This document shows positions 1 to 8,464 of a stretch of 64,000 nucleotides of DNA, piece by piece. The translations under genes and the position numbers were made by a program. The notes below the pieces were generated by a model. The model saw nothing but the letters and a program-made list of their open reading frames with translations, was not told the DNA's origin and made no database searches. How positions within the stretch are numbered: the stretch's first letter is position 1; the number at the start of each line of letters is the position of its first letter. The DNA comes from Persicitalea sp963716085. Lineage in GTDB: Bacteria; Bacteroidota; Bacteroidia; Cytophagales; Spirosomataceae. The stretch spans positions 4,154,001 to 4,218,000 of the forward strand of contig OY970288.1 of the NCBI GenBank assembly GCA_963716085.1, given 5' to 3'.

Positions 1-232
1 CTTAATAAATAAGGGCACAACTGACACTTATACAGTAATTTAGTTCAAGAAAATCCATGAATCACATCCATTTCCGATGGATAAAGATTGGTCAGCAATA
101 ATTTATTAGACCACCCATGTGAAGACGAAAATAGAGGTAAAGGAAAAATTCTTTCACCTCTACCTACGGATATCAGGCCCGAAAAGTTGCTTTTATTAGA
201 AACAAACGTTGGAATAATCCAAAAACAGACTC
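1..232. other. No gene recognised at left window edge
   Basis: I see no convincing coding region here. A 90-codon open frame from 88 to 360 on the plus strand has no recognisable family content, and its 3' part is antisense to the peptidase remnant at 233-345. It may be the edge of a neighbouring gene's upstream region. Confidence 0.4.
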
Positions 233-345
233 ACTTCGCCAGTGCCGTCGCCTCATCCACCTGCGCGGCAAAGTTCATGAGCGTTTCGCTCACGCGGCGG
301 ATGCCCGCTTCGGCTTCTTTTCAGTCGCTCTGGCCCCTGAGAAAT
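233..345 (-). pseudogene. Orphan 3' end of a second M28 peptidase copy
   Basis: Read on the minus strand, this stretch encodes the last 28 or so residues of a protein nearly identical to the C-terminus of the peptidase at 1112-3352. It ends ALAK-stop where the intact gene ends ALVK-stop, with a few substitutions (for example K to R and K to E). About 46 bases are identical between the copies. Just upstream, the codon matching the intact gene's Trp (NNW) is TGA, and homology fades after a few more residues. No start or catalytic domain remains. I read it as the decayed 3' tip of a former tandem paralogue. The toxin-antitoxin-like pair at 349-1064 lies exactly between this remnant and the intact gene. 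Confidence 0.8.
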
Positions 346-348
346 GCT

Positions 349-819
349 TTATTCTTTTAATCTGGCCAAAACTGAGTCCACCAGATTTTGATTCAGCCTG
401 AATCCGACCGAACGCAGTTTTTTTATTTCTTCTTCCAAATCGACCACAAGGCCGCGCTTCTCCGCCTGAACTAACACGCCGAGTATGCCAACAATCGGGA
501 TTCCCAGTCTGTCAGCAACCGCTCTTCCTTTGAATTCATCAATAATGAGGTAATTAGCCCGATCTTCAAGGGCAAGTGCGATAGACTCCGATTCGCCAGC
601 ATCCAACTCCAGCATAAGTTCGTCAACTAAAATCTGGTCTTTCGAAATGACCACGCTTATCCACCCCAAATCACCCAAAGCTAATTCGTGCGTTTTTAAG
701 CGATAGAGTTCACGTTTAACTGATGGAGTTATCGCTACCTCTCCGTATAATTCATGAAGTATCTCGATCAGCCCGATTTGCAGCAGGTTGCTTATCGAGG
801 AGGTATCACTTACAACCAC
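349..819 (-). CDS. DUF3368 PIN-like putative toxin
   Basis: A 156-residue protein with the features of the DUF3368 family, a PIN-like nuclease fold. It begins VVSDTSSISNLL, with the first acidic residue of a PIN site in the DTSS motif. It has a central ESESIALALE motif with acidic residues, and a DEFKGRAVADRLGI motif typical of the family. Known DUF3368 proteins are usually encoded directly after UPF0175 proteins and are treated as toxin partners of a type II toxin-antitoxin pair. The start is a GTG at 817-819, only 5 bases after the stop of the upstream UPF0175 gene, so translation is probably coupled. The predicted activity (RNA cleavage) is from family knowledge and has not been shown for this protein. 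Confidence 0.85.
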   Translation of the reverse strand: MVVSDTSSISNLLQIGLIEILHELYGEVAITPSVKRELYRLKTHELALGDLGWISVVISKDQILVDELMLELDAGESESIALALEDRANYLIIDEFKGRAVADRLGIPIVGILGVLVQAEKRGLVVDLEEEIKKLRSVGFRLNQNLVDSVLARLKE

Positions 820-824
820 CCGCG

Positions 825-1064
825 TTAAAGTTCAATGCCAAGATTCTTCAAATCTTTCTGCAAGTCTTCTTCGGTATAGTGGATGTCGATTTCCCGCTTG
901 GCCAGTTCCATCTGAAACTCGATCTGGTTGAGATTGGCCAGCCCCCTGGCCTTTCCCATGCTCAGTCTCTTCTTATCGTAAAGAAAGCAGGCCAAATCGA
1001 CAAGAAGTTCGTTTTCAGAAAGTTGCGCTTTGTCCAGTAGCTCGTCGCTTATCACCAAGGCCAT
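825..1064 (-). CDS. UPF0175 family putative antitoxin
   Basis: A 79-residue protein of the UPF0175 family. Typical features are the N-terminal helix VISDELLDKAQLSENELLVDLA and the core LSMGKARGLANLNQIEFQMELAKREI, a helix-turn-helix-like region seen in these small proteins. The end, YTEEDLQKDLKNLG, is also characteristic. It is the first gene of a two-gene unit with the DUF3368 protein downstream (5-base gap). By family precedent it would act as the antitoxin and DNA-binding autoregulator. The pair lies immediately downstream of the M28 peptidase gene, on the same strand. Confidence 0.85.
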   Translation of the reverse strand: MALVISDELLDKAQLSENELLVDLACFLYDKKRLSMGKARGLANLNQIEFQMELAKREIDIHYTEEDLQKDLKNLGIEL

Positions 1065-1111
1065 GTCATTTGAATTTTAATGTACGACGAAGATACTGAA
1101 AATTTGCCCAG

Positions 1112-3352
1112 CTACTTCACCAGTGCCGTCGCCTCATCCACCTGCGCGGCAAAGTTCATGAGCGTTTTGCTCACCCGCTTAATGCCCGCCTCAGCCTCAA
1201 TCCAGTTGTTTTGCTCGATGGCCTCGCGGATCATGGGCAGCGTTTTTACGCCATAACCCGTGTAAAAACCCGGCGCATAAATCTGGTGACGGAACCAGTC
1301 GCGGCGCGGCAGGCCCTCGGGATGCGTGAGGTAGCGCTCCGATTTGTAGAGTATTTCGTTCAGCTTTTTCAGATTTCCCGCCGAGGGTGTTCCGGCATTG
1401 GCACTGGCCTGGGCATATTCATCGGCGCTCTTTTCCAGCGTCGCCAAGGCGTTGTCCAGCGGGGCGAAGTTCAGGTAGGGTACAGTGGGCTTGGCTTCGG
1501 GTTGCGTGAAGGGTTCTTTAGGGTCGGCGGCGAGTTGGAAGCGGCCTTCAGCCAGCAGTTTATTGTGTTCTTCGGACTGCGTGCGCGTATCCTCAACGCT
1601 TTTCTTGATTTCGGCGGCATACTGTTGAACAGTGTTGGCGAAGTTCTGAAACTCGAAGGGCAGTACTGTGGCGTCGGCCAGGCGCATGACGCAGCGGCCC
1701 ATTACCTTGGCCAAGGCCACGCCATAGGAAAAATCGGTGTCCTTGAAACGGGTGTAATGGTCGAAGGAGTCATAGATCGAGTGGTACTCCCCTCCCCCAT
1801 CTTCACCACCGAAACCAATGTTCATCGACGCAATACCCAAGTGTTGAATAAAAGGCGTGTAGTCGGAGCCGGAACCCAGTGCCCCGATGCGCAGGTCAGG
1901 GCGGCTGCGGGCCTCTTGCCTGGCTTTGGGGTTGCCGTCTACGAGGGTTTTGGCGCGAAGGCGGTCGGAAACGCTGACGTTACGCTGCGGGTCGGTGACG
2001 TCGCGAGTCACCTGATTGAGGAATTTCTCCAAAGTGTGCGAGCCGCCCGCGTACAGGAAGCCCCGTCCGTTGGAGTCAGTGTTGAGGTAGGCCACGGCTT
2101 TGTCTTCCAACTCTTTCTGCCGCTCTTCCACCCACTCCGTGGAGCCGAGCAGGCCGGGCTCCTCGGCGTCCCAGAGGGCGTACATAATCGTTCTTTTGGG
2201 TTTCCAGCCGCTTTTCATCAACTCGCCCAGGGCGCGGGCCTCTTCCAGCACGGCCACCGCGCCGCTCAGCGGATCGTTGGCCCCGTTGACCCAGGCATCG
2301 TGGTGGTTGCCCCTGATGACCCACTCGTCGGGAAAGTCGGCGCCTGGAATCGTGGCCACTACATTATAAGCGGGCTGCACGTCCCAGTTGAATTCCAGCT
2401 TGAGGTGCACCTTGGCCGGGCCGGGCCCCACATGGTAAGTCAGGGGCAACGCGCCGCGCCAGGAAGCCGGGGCCACCTCGCCGCCCAGCGCTTTGAGTAG
2501 CGGCAGGGCGTCGCCGTAGGAAATGGGCAGCACGGGAATTTTCATGATTGTGGGCGCGTCTTTGTAGTCGAGCCGCTTGGCGTCCTTAGTGGCCCCGTAA
2601 CCGGGCGTGAGTGGGTCGCCGGGATAGAGCGGCATGTCCAGCACGGAGCCGCGCTGCGCCCCGGTTTCGTTTTTATAAGCCCCTTTGGGATAGACGTCGC
2701 CCTGGAAAAAGCCGTCTTCCTTGGGATCGGAATAAATGATGCAGCCGATGGCCCCATTTTCGGCGGCGACTTTGGGCTTGATGCCCCGCCAGGAGTTACC
2801 GTACTTGGCCAGCACCAGTTTTCCCTTCACGTCGATGCCCATTTTTTTCAGGACTTCGTAGTCCTCAGGGATGCCGTAGTTGACAAACACCAGCTCGGCA
2901 GTCACGTCGCCATCGGCGGAAAACGCGTGGTAGGTGGGGAGCTGTTCCTTGGTTTGGCCCGAGGTAGCGTCTTCTTTTAGGACGGGTTCAGTAAGGGACG
3001 CCTTGAACTTGGTGGGTTCGATCAGTTCGACGATGCGCGTCTTGGGCGTAGGAAATAGCACGTAAGAAACGTCGATGCGGGCGTCGAAGCCGTAGGATTT
3101 GAATAGGTTCAGCGCGTACTCGGCGACTTCTTTGCCGAAGGGCGAGCCGACGTGGTGCGGCCGGGAACTCATGTACTTCAAGTTGGCACGGAGGTTCTCG
3201 GCCTTGAGTTGCTGATCGAATTGTTTTTCGAGGGTGGTTTGCTTCTGGGCCGCCGCCGCGTCGAAACCCAGCAGATTTTGGGACAGTGCCGGGGTTTTGA
3301 TTATGGCAAGAAAGAAAATAGAAAACAGAATCTTTGGCAAAAAGTGTTTCAT
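1112..3352 (-). CDS. Secreted M28 metallopeptidase, glutamate carboxypeptidase II-like
   Basis: A 746-residue exported peptidase of the M28B type (PSMA/NAALADase-like). The N-terminus (MKHFLPKILFSIFFLAIIKTPALSQ) is a signal peptide ending near residue 25. A protease-associated domain spans about 120-320 (YGIPEDYEVLKK, GKLVLAKYG, AIGCIIYSDP). The di-zinc catalytic domain follows. Predicted ligands are H351 (HHDAW), D360 (NDPLSG), E398 (EEPGLLGS, with E397 as the general base), D426 (NTDSN) and H523 (EYHSIYDSFDH). The C-terminal 150 residues form the helical dimerisation domain of the family. Expected activity is exopeptidase removal of residues from small peptides outside the inner membrane. 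The length matches the family. The last 28 codons are duplicated at 233-345. Confidence 0.93.
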   Translation of the reverse strand: MKHFLPKILFSIFFLAIIKTPALSQNLLGFDAAAAQKQTTLEKQFDQQLKAENLRANLKYMSSRPHHVGSPFGKEVAEYALNLFKSYGFDARIDVSYVLFPTPKTRIVELIEPTKFKASLTEPVLKEDATSGQTKEQLPTYHAFSADGDVTAELVFVNYGIPEDYEVLKKMGIDVKGKLVLAKYGNSWRGIKPKVAAENGAIGCIIYSDPKEDGFFQGDVYPKGAYKNETGAQRGSVLDMPLYPGDPLTPGYGATKDAKRLDYKDAPTIMKIPVLPISYGDALPLLKALGGEVAPASWRGALPLTYHVGPGPAKVHLKLEFNWDVQPAYNVVATIPGADFPDEWVIRGNHHDAWVNGANDPLSGAVAVLEEARALGELMKSGWKPKRTIMYALWDAEEPGLLGSTEWVEERQKELEDKAVAYLNTDSNGRGFLYAGGSHTLEKFLNQVTRDVTDPQRNVSVSDRLRAKTLVDGNPKARQEARSRPDLRIGALGSGSDYTPFIQHLGIASMNIGFGGEDGGGEYHSIYDSFDHYTRFKDTDFSYGVALAKVMGRCVMRLADATVLPFEFQNFANTVQQYAAEIKKSVEDTRTQSEEHNKLLAEGRFQLAADPKEPFTQPEAKPTVPYLNFAPLDNALATLEKSADEYAQASANAGTPSAGNLKKLNEILYKSERYLTHPEGLPRRDWFRHQIYAPGFYTGYGVKTLPMIREAIEQNNWIEAEAGIKRVSKTLMNFAAQVDEATALVK

Positions 3353-3411
3353 GGGTTAAATTGATTGGGTGATCAGGCAAATATACACTAAAACGCGGGG
3401 TATCGGGGTAG

Positions 3412-3431
3412 AGACAAGGCATGCCTTGTCT
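3412..3431. repeat. 20-bp perfect palindrome, copy 1
   Basis: AGACAAGGCATGCCTTGTCT is self-complementary over all 20 bases and is preceded by GTAG. It matches the palindrome at 3565-3584 except for one symmetrical base pair change. It resembles the REP-like palindromes that are dispersed in many Bacteroidota genomes. Confidence 0.8.
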
Positions 3432-3491
3432 GAAGGCGTAGAACATGCCTTGTCTGAAGGCGTAGAACATGCCTCGTCTGAAGGCGTAGAA
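3420..3491. repeat. Three tandem 24-bp repeats next to the palindrome
   Basis: Three head-to-tail copies of a 24-base unit (CATGCCTTGTCTGAAGGCGTAGAA type) run from 3420 to 3443, 3444 to 3467 and 3468 to 3491. The third has a T-to-C change and a slightly changed end. Each unit contains half of the adjacent palindrome, so the array probably grew from a REP-like element. It lies directly upstream of the LytTR regulator gene, where it could affect the promoter or transcript. Confidence 0.85.
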
Positions 3492-3513
3492 AAAGGCAAC
3501 GAAGGATCAGAAA

Positions 3514-4371
3514 ATGAAAGACAGATTAGAAACCGTCCCCGACGCGGCGGCCGGCGTTCCGGCCAGACGAGGCATGCCTCGTCTCTACCTATTGCTGTGG
3601 ATATTTGTCGCCCTGCTGGCCACGGGGCAGGATGCCTGGTTCGCTTTTCTAAAAGACACCTCCTTCTACTGGAGCGAGAGCCTGCTGTACAAAATATACT
3701 GGCTGCTATTTATCCCCCAAACTTTGCTGGTAGCTTATTTGGCCCGAAGATGGCCTCTTCAAGACAGCCCGCTAAAAAATGGCGTAAAACATCTGGCTGC
3801 CGCCTTTCTGTCCAGTTTGGGCCAAGTGCTGCTTTTTTCTGGCATGATCGCCGGATTGAGCGGGATGCTGCTGGGTTACGCTTTCCGCTTCGAGGGTGTT
3901 TTGCAAAAATCCCTTTCGGAAGATTCTTTCATCGGTATTTTGATGTACGGCTTGCTGCTGTTGGTTTTCAATCGATTTTCTGAGAAAAACAGTCAGCTTG
4001 AATCAGCGACAGCCAGCTTGCCGAAACAAAAAGCAAGCTCAAACTACCTAACCGCGCTGCTGGTCAAAGACGGCGCAAGAACGACACGCCTCAAAACCGA
4101 TACCCTCGACTGGATTGGCTCGGAAGATTCGTACACGGTGCTGCACCAGGCAGGGGGAAAACACCTCTATTCCGAAAGCCTGACCAAGCTGGAAAAGCAG
4201 CTGAATCCCGAGGATTTCGTCCGCATCCATCGTTCCAGTATCGTCAATATTCACCGGGTGCAGAAGGTCACTTCCCGGCTCACGGGCGATTACGATGTGG
4301 AGTTGACAGACGGCACGATGCTGCGTCTGAGTCGGCACTACGTCCGTAAAGTCAAAGGGCGATTGCTGTGA
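3514..4371 (+). CDS. Membrane-bound LytTR family transcriptional regulator
   Basis: A 285-residue protein with about four hydrophobic segments between residues 22 and 160 and a C-terminal LytTR DNA-binding domain (about 180-285). LytTR signatures are DTLDWIGSEDSYTVLH, HLYSESLTKLEKQL, FVRIHRSSIVNIHRVQKV and GTMLRLSRHYVRKVKGRL. There is no receiver domain, so it is a membrane-anchored regulator of the kind common in Bacteroidota rather than a classic response regulator. A 20-bp palindrome lies inside the coding sequence at 3565-3584. It encodes ARRGMPRLY and supplies an internal ATG at 3574, which gives an alternative start directly before the first membrane segment. I chose the ATG at 3514, after AAGGA, but the 3574 start is equally possible. 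Confidence 0.85.
   Translation: MKDRLETVPDAAAGVPARRGMPRLYLLLWIFVALLATGQDAWFAFLKDTSFYWSESLLYKIYWLLFIPQTLLVAYLARRWPLQDSPLKNGVKHLAAAFLSSLGQVLLFSGMIAGLSGMLLGYAFRFEGVLQKSLSEDSFIGILMYGLLLLVFNRFSEKNSQLESATASLPKQKASSNYLTALLVKDGARTTRLKTDTLDWIGSEDSYTVLHQAGGKHLYSESLTKLEKQLNPEDFVRIHRSSIVNIHRVQKVTSRLTGDYDVELTDGTMLRLSRHYVRKVKGRLL
3565..3584. repeat. 20-bp palindrome inside the LytTR gene
   Basis: AGACGAGGCATGCCTCGTCT is a perfect palindrome followed by CTAC, the same element as at 3412-3431 but with C-G in place of A-T near each end. It is in frame with the LytTR regulator gene and carries the ATG at 3574. Confidence 0.8.
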
Positions 4372-4485
4372 TTCGCGGCTTGACCGGATAAGTACGCGAC
4401 TGGGCAGAAAAGCCTTGACGACGGGCAGACAGCGGGCTATTATTGGGAAGTGCATTTTTATCAAAAACCACTTTCCATTTTCGCC

Positions 4486-5640
4486 ATGACCAAGTCTTTT
4501 TCCGTGTTCCTCCTCCTGTTTGTTCTGGTTTCCTGCCAAAGCAAAAGCCAGCAAAAACAGCCGACAGCCGATCGCCGATCGCCGACGGCCCTGGTTGGCG
4601 GTGGTTGCGACGGCTGCGAGCGGATGTACCTCGAAATGCCCGCCGTTATTCTACCCACCGACACGAGCTATGGCTGGCCGACAGCCCGCACCAAACTGAT
4701 CGTAACGGGAACCGTCTATCAAAACGATGGCCGCACGCCCGCGCCAAACGTCATCGTCTATTACTGGCAGACCGATGAGCGCGGTTATTATTCCAATAAC
4801 CCGGAATTATCCGGCCTGGCTAACACCCGCCACGGGTCGCGGCGGGGCTGGATGAAAACGGGAGCCGACGGAAAATACACTCTCTACACCAACCCCCCGG
4901 CGGCTTACCCGAATCGTGACATCCCGGCGCATATTCACCTTGCCATCAAAGAGCCGGATCTCGCTGACGAGTACTACGTGGACGAATTGGTATTCGACGA
5001 TGATCCGCTGCTGACCACGGCCAAACGCAAAGCCCTCGAAAACCGGGGGGGCAGCGGCGTGATGCGTCCCCGCGAGGAAAGGGGCTTTTTGGTCGCTGAA
5101 CACGACATCATTTTGGGTTTGCATATTCCGAATTATCCCGAAAACAAAACGGGTGAAAAGGACATGGGCCTCTCGATCGGGGAAGAAAGCCCGTCGTTTA
5201 CGCCTTTCCACGCCTGGGGGCCGGATCGTGGCTCGAAGGCGTGTCCGGTTTGTAAGTACGGGCGCAACTACGGCATTCTGTATTTTGTCAAGAGTATCGA
5301 TCGGCCCGACGAGGTCAGGAAGTGGCTGGCTTTTCTGGAAAAACTTAGTCGTGAAAAGAATGACTTGTTGAAGGTGTACATGATTACGGAAGCGGGCGGC
5401 AATCGGGAGGAAACGCGGCTGAGACTGGAACGGCTGGGCCGTGAACTGGACATTCGGCGGATGGCCCTGACGATGGTGCCGGATTTTGGAGACGAGGGAA
5501 GCGAAGTAAATCTCAACCGCATCGACCCGAAGGCGGCCAATACTTTTGTGATGTACAAGGGTAGGGTGATTGTCGACAAGTACGAGAACCTGAATCCTGA
5601 CGAGGCCAGTTTCCAGAAGTTGACCCATAAGCTTCGGTAA
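4486..5640 (+). CDS. Lipoprotein: intradiol dioxygenase-like domain fused to thioredoxin-like domain
   Basis: A 384-residue lipoprotein. The start at 4486 gives a clean lipoprotein signal, MTKSFSVFLLLFVLVSC, with the lipid-carrying Cys at 17. Residues about 70-215 are an intradiol ring-cleavage dioxygenase-like beta-sandwich. The four candidate Fe(III) ligands are present: Tyr about 101/102 (RGYYSNN), Tyr 141 (AAYPN), His 149 and His 151 (PAHIH). The C-terminal part (about 235-384) looks like an AhpC/thioredoxin-type domain with CPVC at 253-256 (KACPVCKYGRNYGILYFV). Intradiol enzymes open catechol rings. The substrate here, and whether the CPVC pair is redox active, are unknown. An upstream in-frame ATG at 4450 would only add residues before the signal. 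Confidence 0.8.
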   Translation: MTKSFSVFLLLFVLVSCQSKSQQKQPTADRRSPTALVGGGCDGCERMYLEMPAVILPTDTSYGWPTARTKLIVTGTVYQNDGRTPAPNVIVYYWQTDERGYYSNNPELSGLANTRHGSRRGWMKTGADGKYTLYTNPPAAYPNRDIPAHIHLAIKEPDLADEYYVDELVFDDDPLLTTAKRKALENRGGSGVMRPREERGFLVAEHDIILGLHIPNYPENKTGEKDMGLSIGEESPSFTPFHAWGPDRGSKACPVCKYGRNYGILYFVKSIDRPDEVRKWLAFLEKLSREKNDLLKVYMITEAGGNREETRLRLERLGRELDIRRMALTMVPDFGDEGSEVNLNRIDPKAANTFVMYKGRVIVDKYENLNPDEASFQKLTHKLR

Positions 5641-5662
5641 CGCATTGCCGCCATTCGGCAAA

Positions 5663-8326
5663 CTACTCCAATTTGTAAAGTTTCAAGTCCCGATTGGCAT
5701 CCACGTCCAGGTGGCCGTCGTCACGCAATTCCAGCGTGAGCGCCTCGGCGTTGGCGGTGCTCAAGGTGACGACGTGGCCGTCGCGCACCACCACTTCGTC
5801 GGTCGGCGTTGGCACGCGGCCGCAAGTCCAGGTACTGGCGGTGTGCCAGTCGCCCGACTGGACGCTGGCGCAGAGGTTAAAGCCGCTGAACTCGGCGATG
5901 ATGTTGCGATCAGCGGTCATATTCAGCGTCAGGACAGAATCCGTGCTTATTACATTGCCATTCTCCCTCCAGCGCAGGAAGGTGGACTCAGATTCGGCCT
6001 TCGCGGTCAGGGTGATGGGAATGTTTCGGAAATACACCCCGTTCCAGGGGTAAGGCGATGGGCTTACGCCCTCCGTGGCCGGGACAATTTCGATGGTATT
6101 GACCTTTACGTGTCCCGCACTGGCGGAGCTGACATTCACCGTTAAATTATGTTCACCACCGATTCCGAATTTGTTACGAATATGCGCCCGGGCGAAGGGA
6201 GGGCGCTGTTGCACGAAATCTATCATTTTCTGGATCTCCTCCTGCCACTTGGTCAGCGAAACGGGGCGCTTCCAACGGCTGATCTGATCGGGCATTTCGG
6301 GCTGAATCTTCATTTTGGCCTGATCGATGAAAGCGGTCATTCGCGAAGGCAAAAAGGTGGAGTTCAGCAAGTCGGCGTAGCGATTGATGAATTGGTTACG
6401 GAAAGTCTGGTTCTCCAGTAACCGCCTCAGAATAAAAGTCCAGGCTGGGTTCGGGTATTCGTTCGGATCAGTATTGGTGGCGAAGGCCAGCCCATCGTGG
6501 CTCGGCGCGTTGGTCATGCCGTAATCGGTATCATACATCATCCAGCGCCAGCGCCCGTCGTGCCCGTAGGGGGAGTCTGGCTGGTAGGTATCGACTTTTT
6601 TTCGCCAGGCGCGGATGTTGTTCTCGATCCAGTCGGTGTTGCTGACGTAAATCTCGGCTATCTGGTAATCCATGAAATTCTCGATGTCCATCATCGTGCC
6701 GACCGTTGCGTAATCCTGCCCCTGCACGCCCGCTATAAGCTGGTCGATCAGGTCATCGTAAGCGTCCCTATCGCCTTCGTTGACCTCGTAATTCTTCTCG
6801 ATGAGATCCACGCTGTCCTCCGGCACCTGGTACTTATTGTAAAAGTAAAATCGGTCGTACCGTTCCCGGAGGTTATGGATTCCCCAGAACTCGCCGTTGA
6901 GCAGAACCACGGAAGGCCGGTAGCCCTGCGTGTCGAAGCGCAGGTGTTTTACGGCGGTTTGGTACATCCCATCCCGGAACATCGTGCTGCCCCAGTCATT
7001 GCCCGAGGCGCGCAGGATGAGTCTTTTATGGTGGTCGTTGGGCTGGCCGGGGAAAAAGGGCCAGTCGAAATACGAATCGCTGTATAGCCGAAGGCTTTTC
7101 TGCGGCAGTCCGCGCGTGTACCCTCCGTGAATCCGCAAATCAATGGGCTGATTGATGACGACCTGCTGGTTGTTATCATTAAAAAACTCCACGTTGGCCC
7201 TCGCTTCCCACTCGTCGCCCGTCAGCATGAAATTCCCCGGATAGCCCCCGGCACCGTAGGCACTGGTCGTATTATTCCCCGCCCGCCAGCTATCGAAGGT
7301 GGCCCCGGCGGTGTAGATGCCATCCTGGTAAGCGAAAAGACGCTTGGGTGGAACCGCAATCCCCACCACGGGCAGGGTAAAGCGCCCGCTGCCCGATGAA
7401 TTGACGATATAGGTTTTGGTGATCACATCGCTGGGAAGAAATCCATTTCTTGCTACCCTCGCCCTCACCACCGTTCCTTTGAAGATGGGAAAACCAGGGA
7501 TATAAGTGGGATTGTTGTCGTAAGAGGAAGCGTGGATAGCGAGCCGATTGGGCTGGGCAGTTTGGTCGGAAACAGTGATCGATCCACTGTACGCAAAAGT
7601 TTGGTAAGGGCTGTCGAGCAAAGGCCCACTCGATTGACCCGGCACTTGTTCGTATCTGTTTTTATACTGGAAAGTACTACCGCCCACCTCTGCCGGGTCA
7701 GGCTCCGAACCATCCAGCGTATAATAGATGGTGGCCCCCGCTTCGGAGGTACTCAGCGACAAGTTAAAGTCGTCAGTGTAAAAACCCGCTGTTTGGGAGA
7801 AATCGGGCGGATCAAGCACGCCGTCGTAAGCCGTGGAAGTATTGTTACCCGCGCCCGGCGTGGCGGGAATCAGGAAGGACCATCCACCCGTTGCGTTGGG
7901 CTGGCGGCCCCACGAGATGTCCCCGCGCTGGGCGTTGAAGCCTATGGCATCTACGATCGTGTTGCCATCCGGGGCAACCAACCCGAAGAACTCCCCGTCG
8001 GCCGACAACTTGAAACTCAGGTGGGTGGGGCCCCGCGGTGGCTCGTCGCTGGCCCACAGGATCAGGTAGCTGTCGGGGCCGATACTTACGCCCGAGGGCA
8101 GTTGGTACTTAGTGGGGTTGCCGGGCTTGTCGGTAACGTAGTAACCCGACAAGTCGACAGTCGTGCCGGTAGGATTGTACAGCTCGACCCAGTCGGCGTA
8201 GTCGCCCGTGGCGTCGGCGATTGTGGCCTGGTTGCTGGCCATTAGCTCGTTGATGACGACGGACTGCCCCCTTGCGATACTTACCAAAAACAGGAGAGAT
8301 AGCGAAAGTAGGTATACTCTTTTCAT
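5663..8326 (-). CDS. Secreted CotH-kinase family protein with lamin-tail domain
   Basis: An exported protein of 887 residues from the ATG at 8326; an in-frame ATG at 8338 adds four. Signal peptide MKRVYLLSLSLLFLVSIARG. Order of domains: a lamin-tail domain (about 20-150; INELMASNQATI, DWVELYNPTG), a chitobiase-like beta domain (about 170-240; ATIYYTLDGSEPD), and a CotH domain (about 290-660; LRIHGGYTRGLPQKSLRLY, FWGIHNLRERYD, WRWMMYDTDYGM). An InlB B-repeat-like piece (STFLRWRENG, LTLNMTADRNIIAEFS) and a C-terminal GDWHTASTWTCGRVPTPTDEV motif follow. CotH proteins of spores are atypical protein kinases; for secreted bacterial forms like this one the role is unknown. A polymer or cell-surface binding role is inferred from the domains. 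It ends LKLYKLE without an obvious T9SS sorting domain. Confidence 0.87.
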   Translation of the reverse strand: MKRVYLLSLSLLFLVSIARGQSVVINELMASNQATIADATGDYADWVELYNPTGTTVDLSGYYVTDKPGNPTKYQLPSGVSIGPDSYLILWASDEPPRGPTHLSFKLSADGEFFGLVAPDGNTIVDAIGFNAQRGDISWGRQPNATGGWSFLIPATPGAGNNTSTAYDGVLDPPDFSQTAGFYTDDFNLSLSTSEAGATIYYTLDGSEPDPAEVGGSTFQYKNRYEQVPGQSSGPLLDSPYQTFAYSGSITVSDQTAQPNRLAIHASSYDNNPTYIPGFPIFKGTVVRARVARNGFLPSDVITKTYIVNSSGSGRFTLPVVGIAVPPKRLFAYQDGIYTAGATFDSWRAGNNTTSAYGAGGYPGNFMLTGDEWEARANVEFFNDNNQQVVINQPIDLRIHGGYTRGLPQKSLRLYSDSYFDWPFFPGQPNDHHKRLILRASGNDWGSTMFRDGMYQTAVKHLRFDTQGYRPSVVLLNGEFWGIHNLRERYDRFYFYNKYQVPEDSVDLIEKNYEVNEGDRDAYDDLIDQLIAGVQGQDYATVGTMMDIENFMDYQIAEIYVSNTDWIENNIRAWRKKVDTYQPDSPYGHDGRWRWMMYDTDYGMTNAPSHDGLAFATNTDPNEYPNPAWTFILRRLLENQTFRNQFINRYADLLNSTFLPSRMTAFIDQAKMKIQPEMPDQISRWKRPVSLTKWQEEIQKMIDFVQQRPPFARAHIRNKFGIGGEHNLTVNVSSASAGHVKVNTIEIVPATEGVSPSPYPWNGVYFRNIPITLTAKAESESTFLRWRENGNVISTDSVLTLNMTADRNIIAEFSGFNLCASVQSGDWHTASTWTCGRVPTPTDEVVVRDGHVVTLSTANAEALTLELRDDGHLDVDANRDLKLYKLE

Positions 8327-8464
8327 CGTGAGATGCATACGATTAAAAATGCAAAAAGCGCAAACAGGAGTCGTTGAACAGTCAATTTACACAATAACCT
8401 TCGCTTTGTCCCAAATCAAGACCAAGACTTTAGTAAACGGTATATGTTAGTCTCAACCCGTTCC

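Noticed and set aside
88..360. A 90-codon plus-strand frame at the left edge
   Set aside because: The composition looks non-coding and its second half is antisense to the M28 peptidase remnant.
1211..2500. A 429-codon plus-strand frame opposite the M28 peptidase
   Set aside because: Antisense to a clearly functional peptidase; no domain pattern. Long antisense frames are expected from GC-rich codon use.
3420..3491. Tandem 24-bp repeats considered as an iteron-type replication origin
   Set aside because: There is no replication initiator gene nearby, and the units are pieces of the adjacent REP-like palindrome.
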